Position numbers and translations under genes: made by a program. The notes below the pieces were generated by a model, which searched no databases, was not told the DNA's origin, and saw nothing but the letters and a program-made list of their open reading frames with translations. DNA of 64,000 nucleotides from Hymenolepis diminuta (lineage: Eukaryota > Platyhelminthes > Cestoda > Cyclophyllidea > Hymenolepididae): NCBI GenBank assembly GCA_900708905.1, contig CAADRB010000001.1:3735929-3799928 (forward strand). The letters are read 5' to 3'. Below are positions 52,301 to 62,639 of this stretch, piece by piece (position 1 is the first letter of the stretch; every line of letters begins with the position of its first letter).

Positions 52301-55300
52301 GATGTAAAAGGTGTTAAACTTTTCACTTGCTAACTTATGAACAGAACAAATATGGGGCATTGAAGAGCTCACAACAATGGATAAAAAGCCAATAAAAGTG
52401 CGCATAGAGCAAAACAATGGAGATCTCGTAATAAAGTGGTGCTACGTACGGCATTTTATTTCTAATTCGTATACATAAGCTTGCTTATCTCCGCATCTTA
52501 AAGGTGACTAATAAAATTAATTATGTAATCTAAAGAGAAGTGCCCGGTTGAGTAGTCAGTATAGTATTGGAAATGAATCACCCCAGAATTCTTCTTTGAT
52601 CTGTTTTAATTAAAAGCATAAGTGAAAGGATTTAGAGCTCATATTTATGAAAAAGGAAATGTTGAGAAAGGGAAGAAACGTGTTTTTCCCAACACTTATC
52701 TTGAGCAGAGAATAAACATTCTAAAGTCTCTGCAATAATAAACTCCCTTTCTGCCATTTTTCTATTCCCCAGCATTAACCAGCATTCTTTATCCAGTAAT
52801 TGAATGTTTGCTGATGTGTCGATGCCATAAAAATTAATTTCAAATAAAACTCTACGAACCTTTAAATGTTTAATAACGAGCCATTTTGTCGACACACAAT
52901 GAAGTCCGAAAGCAGCTATTGGAGTGAATAGATGGTGAAAAATCATTACAGAAGTACATGACCAAATCGATCCGGACTGTCAAAAAACTGCCATGCAAAA
53001 GTGAGGACCACAGGTCCTATAGCAAAGTTTCGGGCGATTTGAGAGGCAGAAAGAGATCGTTCATGTTCAATCCGATTTTCTAATTCTGAGGAAGCTTCTC
53101 GTGCACAACTCTTAGTTAAATCGGATTAACGAAATAAGCGAGAGAAAGAGAGAATCGTTCAATTTTTCGAGGACATAAAACATTTATTTCTAAGCAATCA
53201 TCTTATAGGAAGTGAGTTAAAAGATGCGTAAAATGAAACACAATGTATGAAATTCGCAGAGACTTGGAAAACAAAATGCTCAATAAAATACAAAATGAAA
53301 ATGCAACGAATATTAATTTATTTTCTCTTTCTGATGGTACCAAAAACTAGATGTGGAGTAAGACGCTAATAAAACAAAAAAAGTGATCAAAACCGAAGAC
53401 CACGGATTCTATAAAACTGCCGGTGAACGTCTGTTCATTAATCCAATTTCAAAGGAAAACCGCAACGTCTGTATTACTAAAAAACTAGCATAAACTTATG
53501 AAGGACGGTAAAATCTAACTGACTTAGACGAACGCTCTCTAAGTTAATACACGAAAGGCTTTTGAGTACTATTAGATTTTAAAGTATAAAAAGAGGATTA
53601 TCAGAAAAATACGTCTAAGAACCATGGGGTAAAGACAAAAGCAAAAAACCAGAATAAAAGAAACAGAGAGAGAACACAGATGGAGAACATCTTAGTTGGA
53701 GTTAACTAGCCGCTTCTTGACTAATAGAAGGGATAAATACAGTCCCCAAATCAATCTACTGTTGAATCAACTCTGAATACCGCGGACATGAGCTATCACT
53801 CAGGAGATTAAGAATAAAATTATAAATTTTAAAATTTGTAACTTTACGTCAAGACGCAAAGAAATTACTTTTATTCCCTGCATCCACCTTTTATTTGGTC
53901 TATTCAACTGTTTCTCATGTTTAGCTGCACCCTCAAGAATAAAAAAGGTAGCTTTTTTGCTTTGCCAAGGGTAATAATAGCAAGAATTCTTGACCAAGGA
54001 ATAAAAATCAGAAAATAGATAAAAACCACTTAGTCATCTCTTCCTCTTTCCAAATAAAGATTAACTAACAGAAAATGTGGACATCAAATAACCGTACAAA
54101 GGTATTACCTAGTAATGGAAACCAAATCAAAGTGAGGGAATTATGAGTAAGAAAAGTGTAGTTAACTCACGTTGAGTTCTCAAAACTCGTTAATTGGTTC
54201 TCATCTCTATTCTCCTCTTCTTGATGTTTCCGACCATTCCACGCTTTTCCACCACCACCTCTTTCCAAGGAATGCTCCGCCGACGACCTCTCTTTCATCA
54301 TCTCTTGCATCTCCCTGGCCTCAAACGACTCATCCACAATACGTCGATATCCAATGAGTCTGACATCAGCGACTCCATCATCGTTAGAGATACTACTTTT
54401 ACTCACTTCAGCGACCTGAGATCGGACAGTGCTACGGTAGAGACGATTGAGACGGCTACGCCGACGCTGTTGAACACCGTCAGTGTTGATGGAGCTGGTA
54501 ACTGTTTCCGGCGAGTGTAGAACGAGACGCTGGCCTCGACGACGTCGTACACGAGACAATACGGAGGAGGAGTTTGTGGAATTCGAGGAGAGAAGATCAG
54601 CGATGGCTGGATCATCGAATGAGGAGGAAAGAGAACCGCCGGAGAGAGCGGAATGGGGACGAAGTCGGATTTCTGGTGCTATTGGAATAGAAGAAAATAA
54701 TGGTATTCTGGTGCTAAATTAGTTTTGAGAATTTGCCCGGTAAGTCGGTGACGAACAATTAAGATTTGAAATCATAAAATGTTGCAAATTATGACGCCCA
54801 GTGAACAAGTGAATTAACTTTTGAGACTATCTTGGTAAGACTGACTTGAATAAATTTTGATCAAAAGAAAAATTATTAGTTCAAGTTTTTAATCATAGGA
54901 ACAGGGTAAATGGAAAAAGTATGGGTTTCAGTATTACTTTTACTGCAAGAAAGGAGTAAAATGTGAATGTCTTAGTTCATAAAAACAAAATTTCTTTGAA
55001 ATTCAAGTTGTGACCGGTGTACCCTTATATTTAGTGTGACATCCACGCTCTCAGTATCGGGTGACATGATAAAAAACGTTTGAGACACACCGGTGTGAGA
55101 ATGATTAACTTCCCCCGCTGTCGAGTACGTTAAATTTATTGTAACTGACGCAATATAATACGAGACGAATTAATAAGGATATATTCTCTCTGAGGACTTC
55201 TGAGGCTCTGTAGAGACTTTCCAATATGTTATATTTATGACAGAAGTCTTGCAGGTAATTTAAAGCCTGATCTGATCAACCGTAAAAATGAAGAAAATGA

Positions 55301-56720
55301 AAGAAAAAATGAAACCATAACGGGGTGACTGTCTATGTGCACAGGTGAGTTATTTATCTTATTTCGACTGTCGATTTATCTGACTGACCAAAATAAATGG
55401 TCAGCTAAAGCTCATACTAGGAGCATGGGTTAAAAGAGATGTTCATTTCAAAACTATATAAAAGTAAATAAATAAATATATATATTAGAGGGAAAATGGA
55501 GTAAAGTTTGAAACTTTCAATTCTGAAAAGTAGAGATTTATATGGAGATAAAGTTGATTTGACACATTTGAGAGAAGCAAGACCGGGTGTATCTTTTTTT
55601 CTCAGGGCGATTGGATGACAATCGCATGCAATGCACATCGGGCCACATAAATGAAGATTTGAATTCATATACGATTCCTAATAAAGTATTTCATAAACCA
55701 GTTTTATCAAGCCGAAAATGCCATGTTAACGCAAGAAAAATATGGTATTAAGTATTTTCCTTGAGAAAATAACATCTTTATTATGTATACCTGCTGTTTC
55801 CCTTAAATTTAAATTATCGACCCGTTTGTATATTTCAGAGTTACAAATGAAGTTCGTTTTTTGACTAACTGACCTTGGTATTCTCTATCTCATCTGGAAA
55901 ACTGGGATATCGGGTTTACAGATCGCGAAAGAATCCAATATGATAACGTATAAGCTTAAAAGTATGACGTTCCCATTTCCACAGTTACACAGAGGTTAGT
56001 TTATATTGGCTAAGATTTTCAGTTAGAATTGATTAGTCGCATAACTTTATGTTTATATAAACTAATTCATCACAGGCTAGATAAGACTGACTATTTTCAA
56101 AAAAGGGAATTAGACAGAATAGCCAGGTTCTCCAAATCATTTATTTATTAGAATGAGCTACTATCGGTTCTAGATGCAGGTTAAACGATGGTTATCATTA
56201 TCTTGATTTAGGACAGCGAATGGAAATTATCCTGTATACCGAAGTACAACTAGCTACAAATGGACATTTTGATTTTAGATGTGATGATTACACATCAGTT
56301 ACGACTGGCAAGATGATTGCAAAAAAAATCGCCAACAGTCACTACACTTCCAGTCACATACATGGGCAATATAAAATTTAATTTGATCATTTGATTGAAG
56401 TAAAATCGTTACGTACGAAGAAGAGGGAATAATCCAAAAATCAAACATGAAATTGTTTAATACTTGACGAAAAGATGAGCTGTTAAAAGCCATCTACATT
56501 ATTTAGACTACTTTTGAGAAAAAAACAAAACGCCAATTCCAAAGATTATTAATGAATAGATATGAATATAATCATTTCCCAAAAGGAAACAGTTTTTACT
56601 TGGACGGTTGTTTGACTCTATCCGCAGGCAGATGGCTTCTGGATTGAGTGGAATGGGTTTGGGAGCAAATTCAGGAATAATATTTTCCGAAGCCGGTTCG
56701 ATACTGCCATTTCGCTGAGC
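33990..56720 (-). CDS. FAM135: FAM135 family esterase-like protein, partial, multi-exon
   Basis: FAM135A/B proteins end in a DUF676 serine-esterase-like domain; no reaction is established. Exons, in order: 56720-56600, 54678-54171, 47770-47270, 43453-42970, 41776-41681, 39391-39016, 36683-36494, 34369-33990. Each pair of neighbouring phases fits and all donors are GT, giving 2656 coding bases. The middle exons are Ser/Arg/Glu-rich and poorly conserved. The last three hold the conserved part: HLVICVHGLEG, DLRLLTMYLQLALPDHPLEF, the nucleophile elbow FIGHSLGCVLIRAALSSSR, LHTFLSFCGPHLGTLYSTSG, LRDHPDPRDTF and LVGSPQDHYVPHHSSRIELC. GHSLG keeps the catalytic-type Ser and QDHYVP holds a candidate Asp. 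The N-terminal region of the family and the final 65 or so residues were not seen. Introns of 0.6-6.4 kb carry many repeats. The A versus B paralogue cannot be assigned. Confidence 0.88.
34447..34881 (+). CDS. Intronic open frame, 144 aa, doubtful
   Basis: An ATG-initiated open frame on the plus strand inside a FAM135 intron. The part after about residue 60 looks more protein-like than random A/T-rich frames (TGTTIYDGHRVPQNPNINHL, then VPVAVLNELDWPLYLNVEII). There is no recognisable domain, no signal for transcription and no homologue that I know. It could be a nested gene, a retrocopy fragment or chance. Confidence 0.25.
   Translation: MQHIFDTQSIEIIFRFKISFYKFICNRSVDTTNLICRLIDTSEQIKRTDNIETHNRLSKFTFLISKYLDRLLTTGTTIYDGHRVPQNPNINHLDFSMKNLPYDPIIISSLLFSFTTVAVPVAVLNELDWPLYLNVEIITTSSSA
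36494..36683 (-). CDS. FAM135: FAM135 exon: DLRL segment
   Basis: Acceptor CTTATAG, donor GTAAAA. Encodes NCLDLRLLTMYLQLALPDH, then LEFLMSDSNHEDTFNSLEQL, then VKEILQHIHSMAEKPSHI. It corresponds to the family segment between the VHG loop and the GHSLG elbow. Confidence 0.92.
38190..38460 (+). repeat. Dispersed repeat family B
   Basis: Carries family B words: CAAGACCGACCC, GATCAATAAGCAC, GATTCCAAAAATCAAATGAAG, CAAGACTC.TTGATAAC and the terminal GATTAAAAGGTAATATTTTT. It parallels 43735-43990 and 62950-63235. Confidence 0.55.
38640..38905 (+). repeat. Dispersed repeat family B
   Basis: Contains CTCAGAAACCCAAGGACTGAAT, AAATCAAATAAAGTAAGAC, AACATCCTGACTTCATTATG, a poly-C tract at 38826-38833, and GTGTTCAGATGTTAGTCTATC followed by ATTAAAAT. 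All are in the family B order. Confidence 0.65.
39016..39391 (-). CDS. FAM135: FAM135 exon: VHGLEG segment
   Basis: Acceptor TTCTTCTAG, donor GTGAGC. Encodes a Ser-rich linker, then VMLKEHLKQNVLQGPTFKGH, IYSDFSQLPVPFPYFSNPKV and HLVICVHGLEG. It matches the start of the FAM135 DUF676 region. Confidence 0.92.
40792..41013 (-). mobile_element. tRNA-derived SINE, family A
   Basis: The minus-strand body ends near GGCTTGGGAATT. The plus strand shows TCTACCGCCCCCTATATTAG, CCAGACTCAACAAGTGGAAT, TGGCCACTCCGTTCACTAGA and GGGAATCGAT, parallel to 12398-12580 with a degraded B box. Confidence 0.65.
40998..41240 (+). other. Open frame of unknown nature, 80 codons
   Basis: Overlaps the SINE end and continues as MRKSPHEPTPFYYFFGDADE, then IPHSILFYNEISSFIKIYFN. 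There is no known motif. With the protein-like frame at 41922-42202 it might be part of a decayed plus-strand gene or retrocopy inside the FAM135 intron, but no splice sites connect them convincingly. Confidence 0.2.
41681..41776 (-). CDS. FAM135: Probable additional FAM135 exon, 32 codons
   Basis: Flanked by a strong acceptor (TTTAATTGTTCCAG) and a strong donor (GTGAGT). Exactly 32 codons, phase 0 at both ends, as are the exons on either side of it (ending at 42970 and starting at 39391). Encodes KQDILEWILLHPEDGIELIR then FLKESQNYPEAD, a clear protein-like sequence. Homology to FAM135 is not recognised from memory; membership rests on position, strand and phase. It could be alternatively included because skipping keeps the frame. 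Confidence 0.7.
41922..42202 (+). other. Protein-like open segment, related to 48985-49100
   Basis: An open frame of about 93 codons from LEQLKLDRKRCDYEANKF to a TAG, following a TTTCTTCTAG acceptor-like site. Its first 35 codons resemble 48985-49100 at the protein level (shared L..L.LD, F.S.F.K and a terminal N). Two related segments in separate introns suggest copies of one source. The source was not identified. Confidence 0.35.
42195..42320 (+). repeat. Dispersed repeat family B
   Basis: GACGAAGTAGGATTCTCCTTATTCCTGA closely matches 61680-61705 (GATGAAGTAGGATTCTCCTGATTCTCA), and both continue to TTTGCCATG/CTGCCATGG words. A short, diverged copy. Confidence 0.55.
42970..43453 (-). CDS. FAM135: FAM135 exon: Ser/Glu-rich linker
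   Basis: Acceptor TTTTCCACAG, donor GTGAGT. Encodes LVNFGSLSDLLTRSCHCDKL, then a Ser/Thr-rich part, a Glu-rich run (ETEGEGEEVEEVGVDAVIDA) and NAAMVQNKVN. The first base completes a codon begun in the previous exon. Poorly conserved linker; assignment rests on phase and splice sites. Confidence 0.8.
43735..43990 (+). repeat. Dispersed repeat family B
   Basis: CAAGACTGACCCCCCTAATT, AATCAATCGGTCAATAAGCAC, CAGAAACCTAAGGAATCAT, TAAACTCGATTCCAAAAATCAA, ACCTGACTTTATTCCTACCC and a degraded 3' part. One of the most complete copies. Confidence 0.65.
44221..44345 (-). mobile_element. tRNA-derived SINE, family A
   Basis: The plus strand shows CTCGAATTCTGCCTCCCTC, TTAACTGACCATTCCGCTCA, ACTCATGACCTCTGACTTG and CGTGCCACCGATGCACC, in the family A order. 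Confidence 0.6.
45060..45255 (+). repeat. Dispersed repeat family B
   Basis: The 3' half of the family is clear: CTCCTTTCAACTCATATTGGAA, then GTGTTTAGATGCTTTCTAAGG followed by ATTAAAAACTTTAAA. The 5' half is weaker. Confidence 0.55.
47270..47770 (-). CDS. FAM135: FAM135 exon: Ser-rich linker with CPLCG
   Basis: Acceptor TTTTCCTTCTAG, donor GTAAGT. Encodes RKCVSMMSLPDADSSKFARR, Ser/His-rich sequence, VERCPLCGLPDLSTVTATTT and a basic end RRRRAIFPKKQSS. A single CxxC is not enough for a zinc finger. Phases fit both neighbours. Confidence 0.8.
47807..48000 (-). mobile_element. tRNA-derived SINE, family A
   Basis: Plus-strand words: GAAAGCATTTACCAACACTCAT, CTCGAATTCTGCCACTCCTC, CTGACTTAACCAATC, CATTGAAACCATGACCTCTG and ACCATTGGACCACCC. 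It shares the AACACTCATC lead with 60220 and 52680. Confidence 0.65.
48574..48650. repeat. Nested inverted repeat
   Basis: A perfect 8-bp stem, AGTCGGCT (48582-48589) with AGCCGACT (48596-48603), around a 6-base loop. It sits inside a wider pair TGAAGTAAG (48574-48582) and CTTACTTCA about 55 bases on. No transposon terminal features or coding sequence accompany it. It may be an RNA structure or part of a repeat. Confidence 0.55.
48985..49100 (+). repeat. Copy of the 41922 protein-like segment
   Basis: Reads LNKLQLDCEIHGHETSSEFK, then SPFMKISTRVHQLFDN. It resembles the start of the 41922-42202 frame both in DNA words (CATTCATGAAAA against CATTCATAAAAA) and in protein pattern. It lies in a different FAM135 intron. 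Confidence 0.4.
49470..49560 (-). mobile_element. tRNA-derived SINE or tRNA relic
   Basis: The minus strand contains TTGGTATGCTATGTGG and then GGTTCTAATCC, one mismatch from the B box consensus, at tRNA-like spacing. The downstream body was not matched to family A. Confidence 0.45.
49800..50055 (+). repeat. Dispersed repeat family B
   Basis: Well-preserved: CTCAGAAACTTAGAGGCCAAGT, AAATTTGAACATTGGAGCAA, GGGCACGATTCAATGAACAA, TAGTCCTCTTGATAACCTGC, GTGTTTAGACGCTATTCTACG and ATTAAAAATTGCGATAC. Confidence 0.65.
51903..51932 (+). repeat. Imperfect trinucleotide (CAA/CAG)n tract
   Basis: ACAACAACAACAACAGCAGC continues with GGCAGCAGCG. It is intronic, so it is not a coding polyglutamine tract. Confidence 0.8.
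52090..52320 (+). repeat. Dispersed repeat family B
   Basis: CATGGTCGGCCACTCAATTC, CACTCAGGAAGTAAGAG, TACCCTGACTTCATTTGCCA, TTCTACTCCATTCCTGCCC and GCATTCAGATGCTTTCCATG followed by ATTAAAATT. The 5' GGCCACTCAATT word is shared with 62950. Confidence 0.65.
52655..52800 (-). mobile_element. SINE family A, partial
   Basis: CCCAACACTTATCTTGAGCAG, TTTCTGCCATTTTTCTATT and CAGCATTAACCAGCATTC match the lead, the TTCTGCC block and the TTAACCAG block of family A. The tRNA-like end is lost. The minus-strand open frame across it is therefore not treated as a gene. Confidence 0.45.
53815..54000 (+). repeat. Dispersed repeat family B
   Basis: The 3' half only: CATCCACCTTTTATTTGGTC, TCATGTTTAGCTGCACCCTC followed by AAGAATAAAAAAGG, then a GGGTAATAATAGC tail also seen at 38455. 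Confidence 0.5.
54171..54678 (-). CDS. FAM135: FAM135 exon: Ser/Arg-rich linker
   Basis: Acceptor ATTCCAATAG, donor GTGAGT. Encodes PEIRLRPHSALSGGSLSSSF, DDPAIADLLSSNSTNSSSVL, SRVRRRRGQRLVLHS and a Glu/Asn-rich end NRDENQLTSFENS. The frame is open across all 508 bases and both phases fit. Confidence 0.8.
56600..56720 (-). CDS. FAM135: FAM135 exon, most 5' one recognised
   Basis: Acceptor CCTTTTCTAG, donor GTAAAA. Encodes AQRNGSIEPASENIIPEF, then APKPIPLNPEAICLRIESNN. It starts in phase 0 and ends with one base that joins the next exon. The N-terminal part of the protein must lie upstream (higher coordinates). Confidence 0.78.
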
Positions 56721-56994
56721 CTAGAAAAGGTAATAAAGGGAATTAACGCGATATCCCTGATTGAATACTGCTCAGTTCAAGGATTTTTGGAAGGAATCTT
56801 GGAATCATCCTCACATAATAATTTATTAAACTCCTGCTAAATGTTGATTCAAACTTCTAAAACAGAGCTCTCAGGTTTTAAAACGTAGACCAAACGTCCA
56901 TTTCATATATTTTACACCGGATATGGTCAAAGTGGCAGTGTTAGGGACGTGTACGCAAATCGAAAGAGTACAAAATGGTATAGTAAACACTGTG

Positions 56995-57070
56995 TGCCAA
57001 TGGTGTAGCGGTAATGTGTTCGTCTGCCCAGTCAAATACCATTCATTTAACCCATTGATTCAATCTAGTC
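56995..57070 (+). mobile_element. tRNA-derived SINE or tRNA pseudogene
   Basis: A perfect A box, TGGTGTAGCGG, at 57001-57011 and a B-box-like GATTCAATC about 46 bases on. Arms do not form an intact cloverleaf. Resembles 17110-17195 (which has TGGTATAGTGG). Confidence 0.5.
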
Positions 57071-58120
57071 ATTAAAATGGCAAATGCATTAGATAATACT
57101 GATCAGAAGAAAACCGAATGCGAGCTTCTTGATCATACCAAAATGAAATTTAAAAGTATTTGACTTTAAAGAGTCTGAAAATTATTTTTAATATTCTAGT
57201 AAATTCTCTGGGGACTAAATATATACGCATGACAAATAAGTCATTCATTCAGTTGGAAGAATAAAAACTGACTATCCTTAATAATTATCACATAGAACCT
57301 GAAGAAATCCTATATTAAATCGTCCCTACTTCACCCTTATCTCAATATCAGCTCATTACACTCATTATATCATAAAAGGAACTGAATCAGTAGCTCATGG
57401 AAATATAATGCACACCGAAAAACAAGGCATCCAATCAGAAGTGGCAACAACTTGATTAACGAAAGAGCTCTAGGGCAATGAAGAGATCGAATTAGAGTTA
57501 ACTATTAAGACCGCGAAGAATCTAAACATTTTCTTCTCTAATAGAGGACATTTTTTCCTATTGCATAAAAAGGTACAATTTTTATCCAAGAAAGATAAAA
57601 ATGCCTTTTTTGAAATATGCGAAATTGTAGGGTTATCCCATTGCATAATTTTGAAGTAAAACCTACATTTACGTATTGTTATTACCTTCGAGGGATTGTG
57701 ACTATTTGGGAGGCTAACAGGGTTATAATATTCCCCAAAATAATTCATGAGCTAAAATCGCATAAATGAATAAATTTAGCTATTTGAGCCGGAATGCAAT
57801 TACAGTCAACTCGAGCTGCAATGAGCATAACATTGAGATGCAATCTTGACTGCCAGCAACCCTTTCTTCTTGTCTAAATCCAAACCATCAACTTAACTGC
57901 AATTCACGATGTAGTTCTCAGGCACAAAACACTGGTTTTAATTCTGCATAACTGTTAACCCACTATGAACTAATCAGCACCTTTATCATAAAACTGAAGT
58001 GCTTTTATAACGCAGATAGGCAAGCCTAGACAAGACTAAAGTAAATTGTATTAATAATTCCCAATTTCATTTAGGAAATCGCTTTTTAACTTTCAACTTA
58101 GGTAGAGGGTTAAAAACATA

Positions 58121-58240
58121 GAGCCTTCGGTGAGAAACTAGAATTCTGCCACCCCCCGACTGAAAAAGTTTAATTAACCGCTCCGAAAAATTGGATGTGC
58201 GGATGAGCACGTTAATTAGAGCACCAATGGCGCACAGTAA
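58121..58240 (-). mobile_element. tRNA-derived SINE, family A
   Basis: Plus-strand words CTAGAATTCTGCCACCCCCC, TTAATTAACCGCTCCG and AGCACCAATGGCGCAC fit family A; the B-box region is eroded. Confidence 0.55.
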
Positions 58241-59139
58241 CTCAAATTCTAATTAAGGATACTCCCACCTTAATATAACGGCAATACACAAAGGAGCAGG
58301 AGATTCTAGATTCAGGATTACTAAATAATGCTCGAACTGTCCAGAAATTATATTTATGTGACAATGACTACAGCATCAAACACAACTTTAAATCTCCCTA
58401 ATTAAACAACAATTTTAAGGGATATGAATGGTCAAATCAAATGAGGCAAATTAGAAATTAACTAGCAAATTATCTGCATTTTTCCTCGATCAAGAATACA
58501 TTCATCAAACCGCCAATGAGGGTAACAGAAAGGAAGTGGTATTTTCAAAAGTTTGAATCTTCAAATATAAAAATTTACCAGGCGGATTTAATTTCACTGA
58601 GATTTAATCATTTATTTATTTAATCGATTTTATTTACTATAGGGTATTGATGTTCTATAGAGATTATCAAATTTACTTTACAGGTTCTTAGAAAATAAAG
58701 ACCAAAGATACTGAGTATAATCATTGAATGTTAAATTGGGAGAGGCCTTCCCTGGAACATGAAGAGAAGTATTGGAATGAAACCTTAGCAACCTCACATT
58801 GCTTTCTTTCTAAGATGCTCATGCAGTAGATTTCTGATGAATTGATTCACTTTACTGGTGTTCTATAAAGTGAAATAATTTTCATAACAATTGACTGTTA
58901 AGTAAGCAAGACTCCTTGTTATTTGTTCAACAATATGCTATTAAATCGATATGTAATAATCGCGCATTTTTCTCTTGCAATTAAAATCATTCTTTAGAGA
59001 GTGCTACAATTTATTGCACGTTGATTAAGCGTTATTGGCAAAAAAATAAGTTGCTTCAAGTGTACTTTAATGAAACTACAAATCCAGTGTCGTAAATAGA
59101 AGTTTTACTATGCTTTAAATGCAATTGCGACCCTCGTCT

Positions 59140-59420
59140 ACCTGGCCATTCATTCAATTAAACCACATGCTCAACAAGCTTTGAATATCGAGGATATGAG
59201 TTCACACAGACAACTGCTGGTCAAATATTGTTAATTAAGCTATGGAGCACTTTGATATAATGAAGCAAATTATACTTCCTACAAGAAAGTGGAAACTTTC
59301 CGATTTCAACTTAAGTTGCACTTTCGACATCCTAACTTCACTATATACTTTTTTCAACCTCTATTTTCATCTCTTATCGGACTATTTTGCTATTATTTTC
59401 CTATTCAATGGATAAAACCT
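59140..59420 (+). repeat. Dispersed repeat family B
   Basis: CCTGGCCATTCATTCAATTA, AACCACATGCTCAACAAGCTTTG, CCTAACTTCACTATATAC, CATCTCTTATCGGACTATTTTG. It matches 62950-63160 in order (GGCCACTCAATTAAACCA, CCAACAAGGTTTG, CTTATCAGACCATTTTGCTG). Confidence 0.65.
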
Positions 59421-60219
59421 GTTTTATTGCCATTGATAATAACAATATTATTTACAAAATCGTCATTCAGTCAAACAGGTCCAAGGAACAGATCCGCTTA
59501 GCGGTTTTCATACGAAAACAGATGAAAAAAGACGAAAATAGACATGCGCCTAACAGACAGAACTTTGATTCACAAATTGATACGCAGTTGGCTAACCCAA
59601 TTTTCGAATTTACACGGTGAATTTTAGGCAAGATTCGTCAGCATCGGCATCATTTTTATCAAAAATTATTTAGATTGCCAGCAGGCTGTGGGTTTATACC
59701 TAACTGTACTTTTAATACGGTATCAAGTCTTAGAGAAGAAATCTGGAAATACGAATTGAAGAGCAATTTTTTCTAACTAACGTAGTGATACCAACAACGA
59801 ACTAACCGGTGTATATTACCAACACCCAGTCTTGTAAATTAATGCTATCGACTGAATTAGAAGTGCTCATGATCAAACAATAATTTTCGGGAAAGAAGTT
59901 TCAAAAAATCATTTTCCTATCTCCCTAACAAATTAAACACTGATAGCCCAAGCCGCCTCTTCGATTAATCAAATAGATAAATAAGCTGACCCGCTATAAA
60001 TTTCGTATTGACAACAAAATAAAGGAAAATATGCAGATGACAGACTTCAGGACCAGACAGTCTGATATAAATAGATTTGGATCACTTTTGGGTAATGTAC
60101 GATCTGCCCTGAAACTGAAAATGTCTAGAATGTCAAAACTACTCATAAGTAATATTGCAATCTAGAAAAGCTAGCATGAATTTGAACTACACGACATATG
60201 CTTAAAATTAATTTTCAAG

Positions 60220-60390
60220 CCCGCTGAAAGGAACTGTTTTCTCAACACTCATCCTAGACTCTCAAATTCTGCCACCCCTTTAGATTTATTTTAACCATTT
60301 AAGTTGGCCATGCCGTTTACTTTACGTGTGCTGATGAAATTCGATTTCGTGATTACTGAAGTTCAATCTCTATTCGAACCATTAGATGAT
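60220..60390 (-). mobile_element. tRNA-derived SINE, family A
   Basis: TCAACACTCATCCTAGAC, TCAAATTCTGCCACCCC, AGTTGGCCATGCCGTTTAC and GTGTGCTGATGAAATTCGAT parallel 12398-12580 (GGCCATTCCGTTCGCTGG, GTGCACTGATGGGAATCGAA). Confidence 0.65.
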
Positions 60391-61674
60391 GATTTAGATA
60401 ATCTACAACTTGTTAACGTTAGGAGAATAGGAAAAGAAAATTGAAGTTTTACGTTTGCTAATCAGACCAACAGTAACGTTAATGAAATAAGTGACAGTAT
60501 CAGTCTTCTGGAAAAATATTTGACATAGTTGGCCGGGAGAAGGCAAATAACTAAAATGAAAAGATAATACAAGATGCTATATCTTTCAACGACTTGCCGT
60601 TTCCGCCTCCTTGCCTGAATGAACTTGTCAAGTCATAGTGTTACCACATTTTCATCTTTCAGTCTTTCTAGACTAGTACAACTGGAGAATTGTATCAACT
60701 TTTGAAAATCCTCTATTTAGAAAATAAATGGGCATTAAATGTTTGTGCGATGTGGGAAGATTGTATTATCAGACAGACGAACATAATTCAGGGAGGTCTA
60801 GCGGTGGGAAATAGGTCTAGACGTTCTTCGTATTTCCCAGTACATCACGAAAACAATAAAAAATGATCGCTATGGATGCACGTATTGCAAAAACTTAATT
60901 TTGGTCATATAACGTCTGATTTGACGATGAAGCGATCGTACGTTTGGCATCAGATTTTATCAAGATTCTATTATAATTTAGATGGCGAAATTCAGGCAAT
61001 TCCGGCAGTCTTCCTTATGTTCAATAATGCGAGAATTAGAATTCCTTGAAGGATTCACCATCCAACTTTCGTCATCTTTCTCGCCGAACACCTATTTAAC
61101 ATCCGCTTAAAGTTGTCTTAACAAACTCTGCATGTGCAGATTTAGAGGCAACTACGTTTGGTAAGTGGGATTTCAATAGCACTCACTAATATCTCGTCTT
61201 TTCGAAGAACTGCCCACAGATTTAATAATCGTCATTTTAGTTGTGTGACGAGGTTTCCCAGAGGAAATTTTTCTACTAGAACTTTAACACTCAACTGTCT
61301 CCTGCTATACAATTCTAGCATCATTCTTCGAGCAGCGTTCTAAATGGCCCTTAAGCTATTATCATCTATCTGACGACAGTTAGTGAAAGTAAAAGAGAAA
61401 CTATGTGTACAGATTTGCGGTGTTATCAATTTTTTACAAAGGCAAGTGAAATGAGAAGGAACTGACGGATCGATTACTACAAACCCAAAGAAAATCCGTC
61501 AACTGGTAGACTTCTTTTCCCAACAGATGGGCGCTACAAGAATTACATGAAAAGAGGACGACTCCCAAATCAAATGAAAATTTGCCACCCATGTTTTTCT
61601 TACGAAGGTGATGAAGAGGAGGGATAAGTGTGAAGGGCTTCAATTTGAAAAAGCAGTTTATCTGATAATTCTGA

Positions 61675-61865
61675 AGCTTAGATGAAGTAGGATTCTCCTG
61701 ATTCTCACTTCTACCTACTCTACTTTATAATTCCTTCTTAAAATATGAGCATACCCTCTCTTTATAACTTTCATTCCCCTTATGTTTGGATGTTTTGAAA
61801 TGATAAAAATTTTTAAAAACTTGTTAGCCCTGCCATGGTAAATAAATAATTTATCCATCCTATTC
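61675..61865 (+). repeat. Dispersed repeat family B
   Basis: GATGAAGTAGGATTCTCCTGATT, TTATGTTTGGATGTTTTGAAATG followed by ATAAAAATTT, then CCTGCCATGGTAAATAAAT. Pairs best with 42195-42320. Confidence 0.6.
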
Positions 61866-62639
61866 ACAATATAAATGAGTAGAAACAGTTCCATCCAAAA
61901 TGTAAGACGCTCTATGAAGCAATTTCTATTTCGATACAATATTAAGAGTTTTAGTGCTTCTTTCACGTTTTACCAGTGCACATTTTATTAACTAGTGCGG
62001 CAGATCTTTCCAATTGCCGAAATTGTACCTCGGCCTTAGCAAGCATACACTGCAACTAATAGGATTCCTGTACAATAGGATAAGTTAGAAGTTATTTGAA
62101 TAAAAGCGTCCGGCCAACCAGTTTAAAGGAGGAGCGATAATACAACTGATATTTTGAATTCTATATTTTCTAATTAATAACAATGTTAATGTTTTCGTTT
62201 TGCTATCTAAGCAACTTGACAGAATCGGAAGATAAAAACTATCGAAAAGTGTCCTGTACTTCGAGTATTACTCGCCAAGAGTCAATAATTACTCAGACAC
62301 GAAGAGTCCAATAAAAGGATATATTATTTATGTGATCAGAGCATTAAGCTTGAGTGGTTGCTAGTCTACACGATTTATTTGTGATTTGTAATATAGTCTC
62401 TAATTGTGTTGTATATTACAAGTTAAAATCTTAAAATAATCCAGTGATCAAGTTTGAATTTCCCAGATGCATAGTCATAAATTAATAATTTCTAAGCCAA
62501 TGGAAGGGAAAAATCTTCAAGTTCAATAAGATAAGCGAGAAGAGGGGAGGCTTTCTTGAGCCGCTCATATAACAAACTCGCATTCAACAATCCCTCCTGT
62601 TGATCAGAATTAATTAGAATAGTTGGCTAACCACAGGAC

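Noticed and set aside
52632..52946. Minus-strand frame of 104 codons
   Set aside because: It runs across a SINE family A remnant and has no splice sites or phase fit for FAM135.
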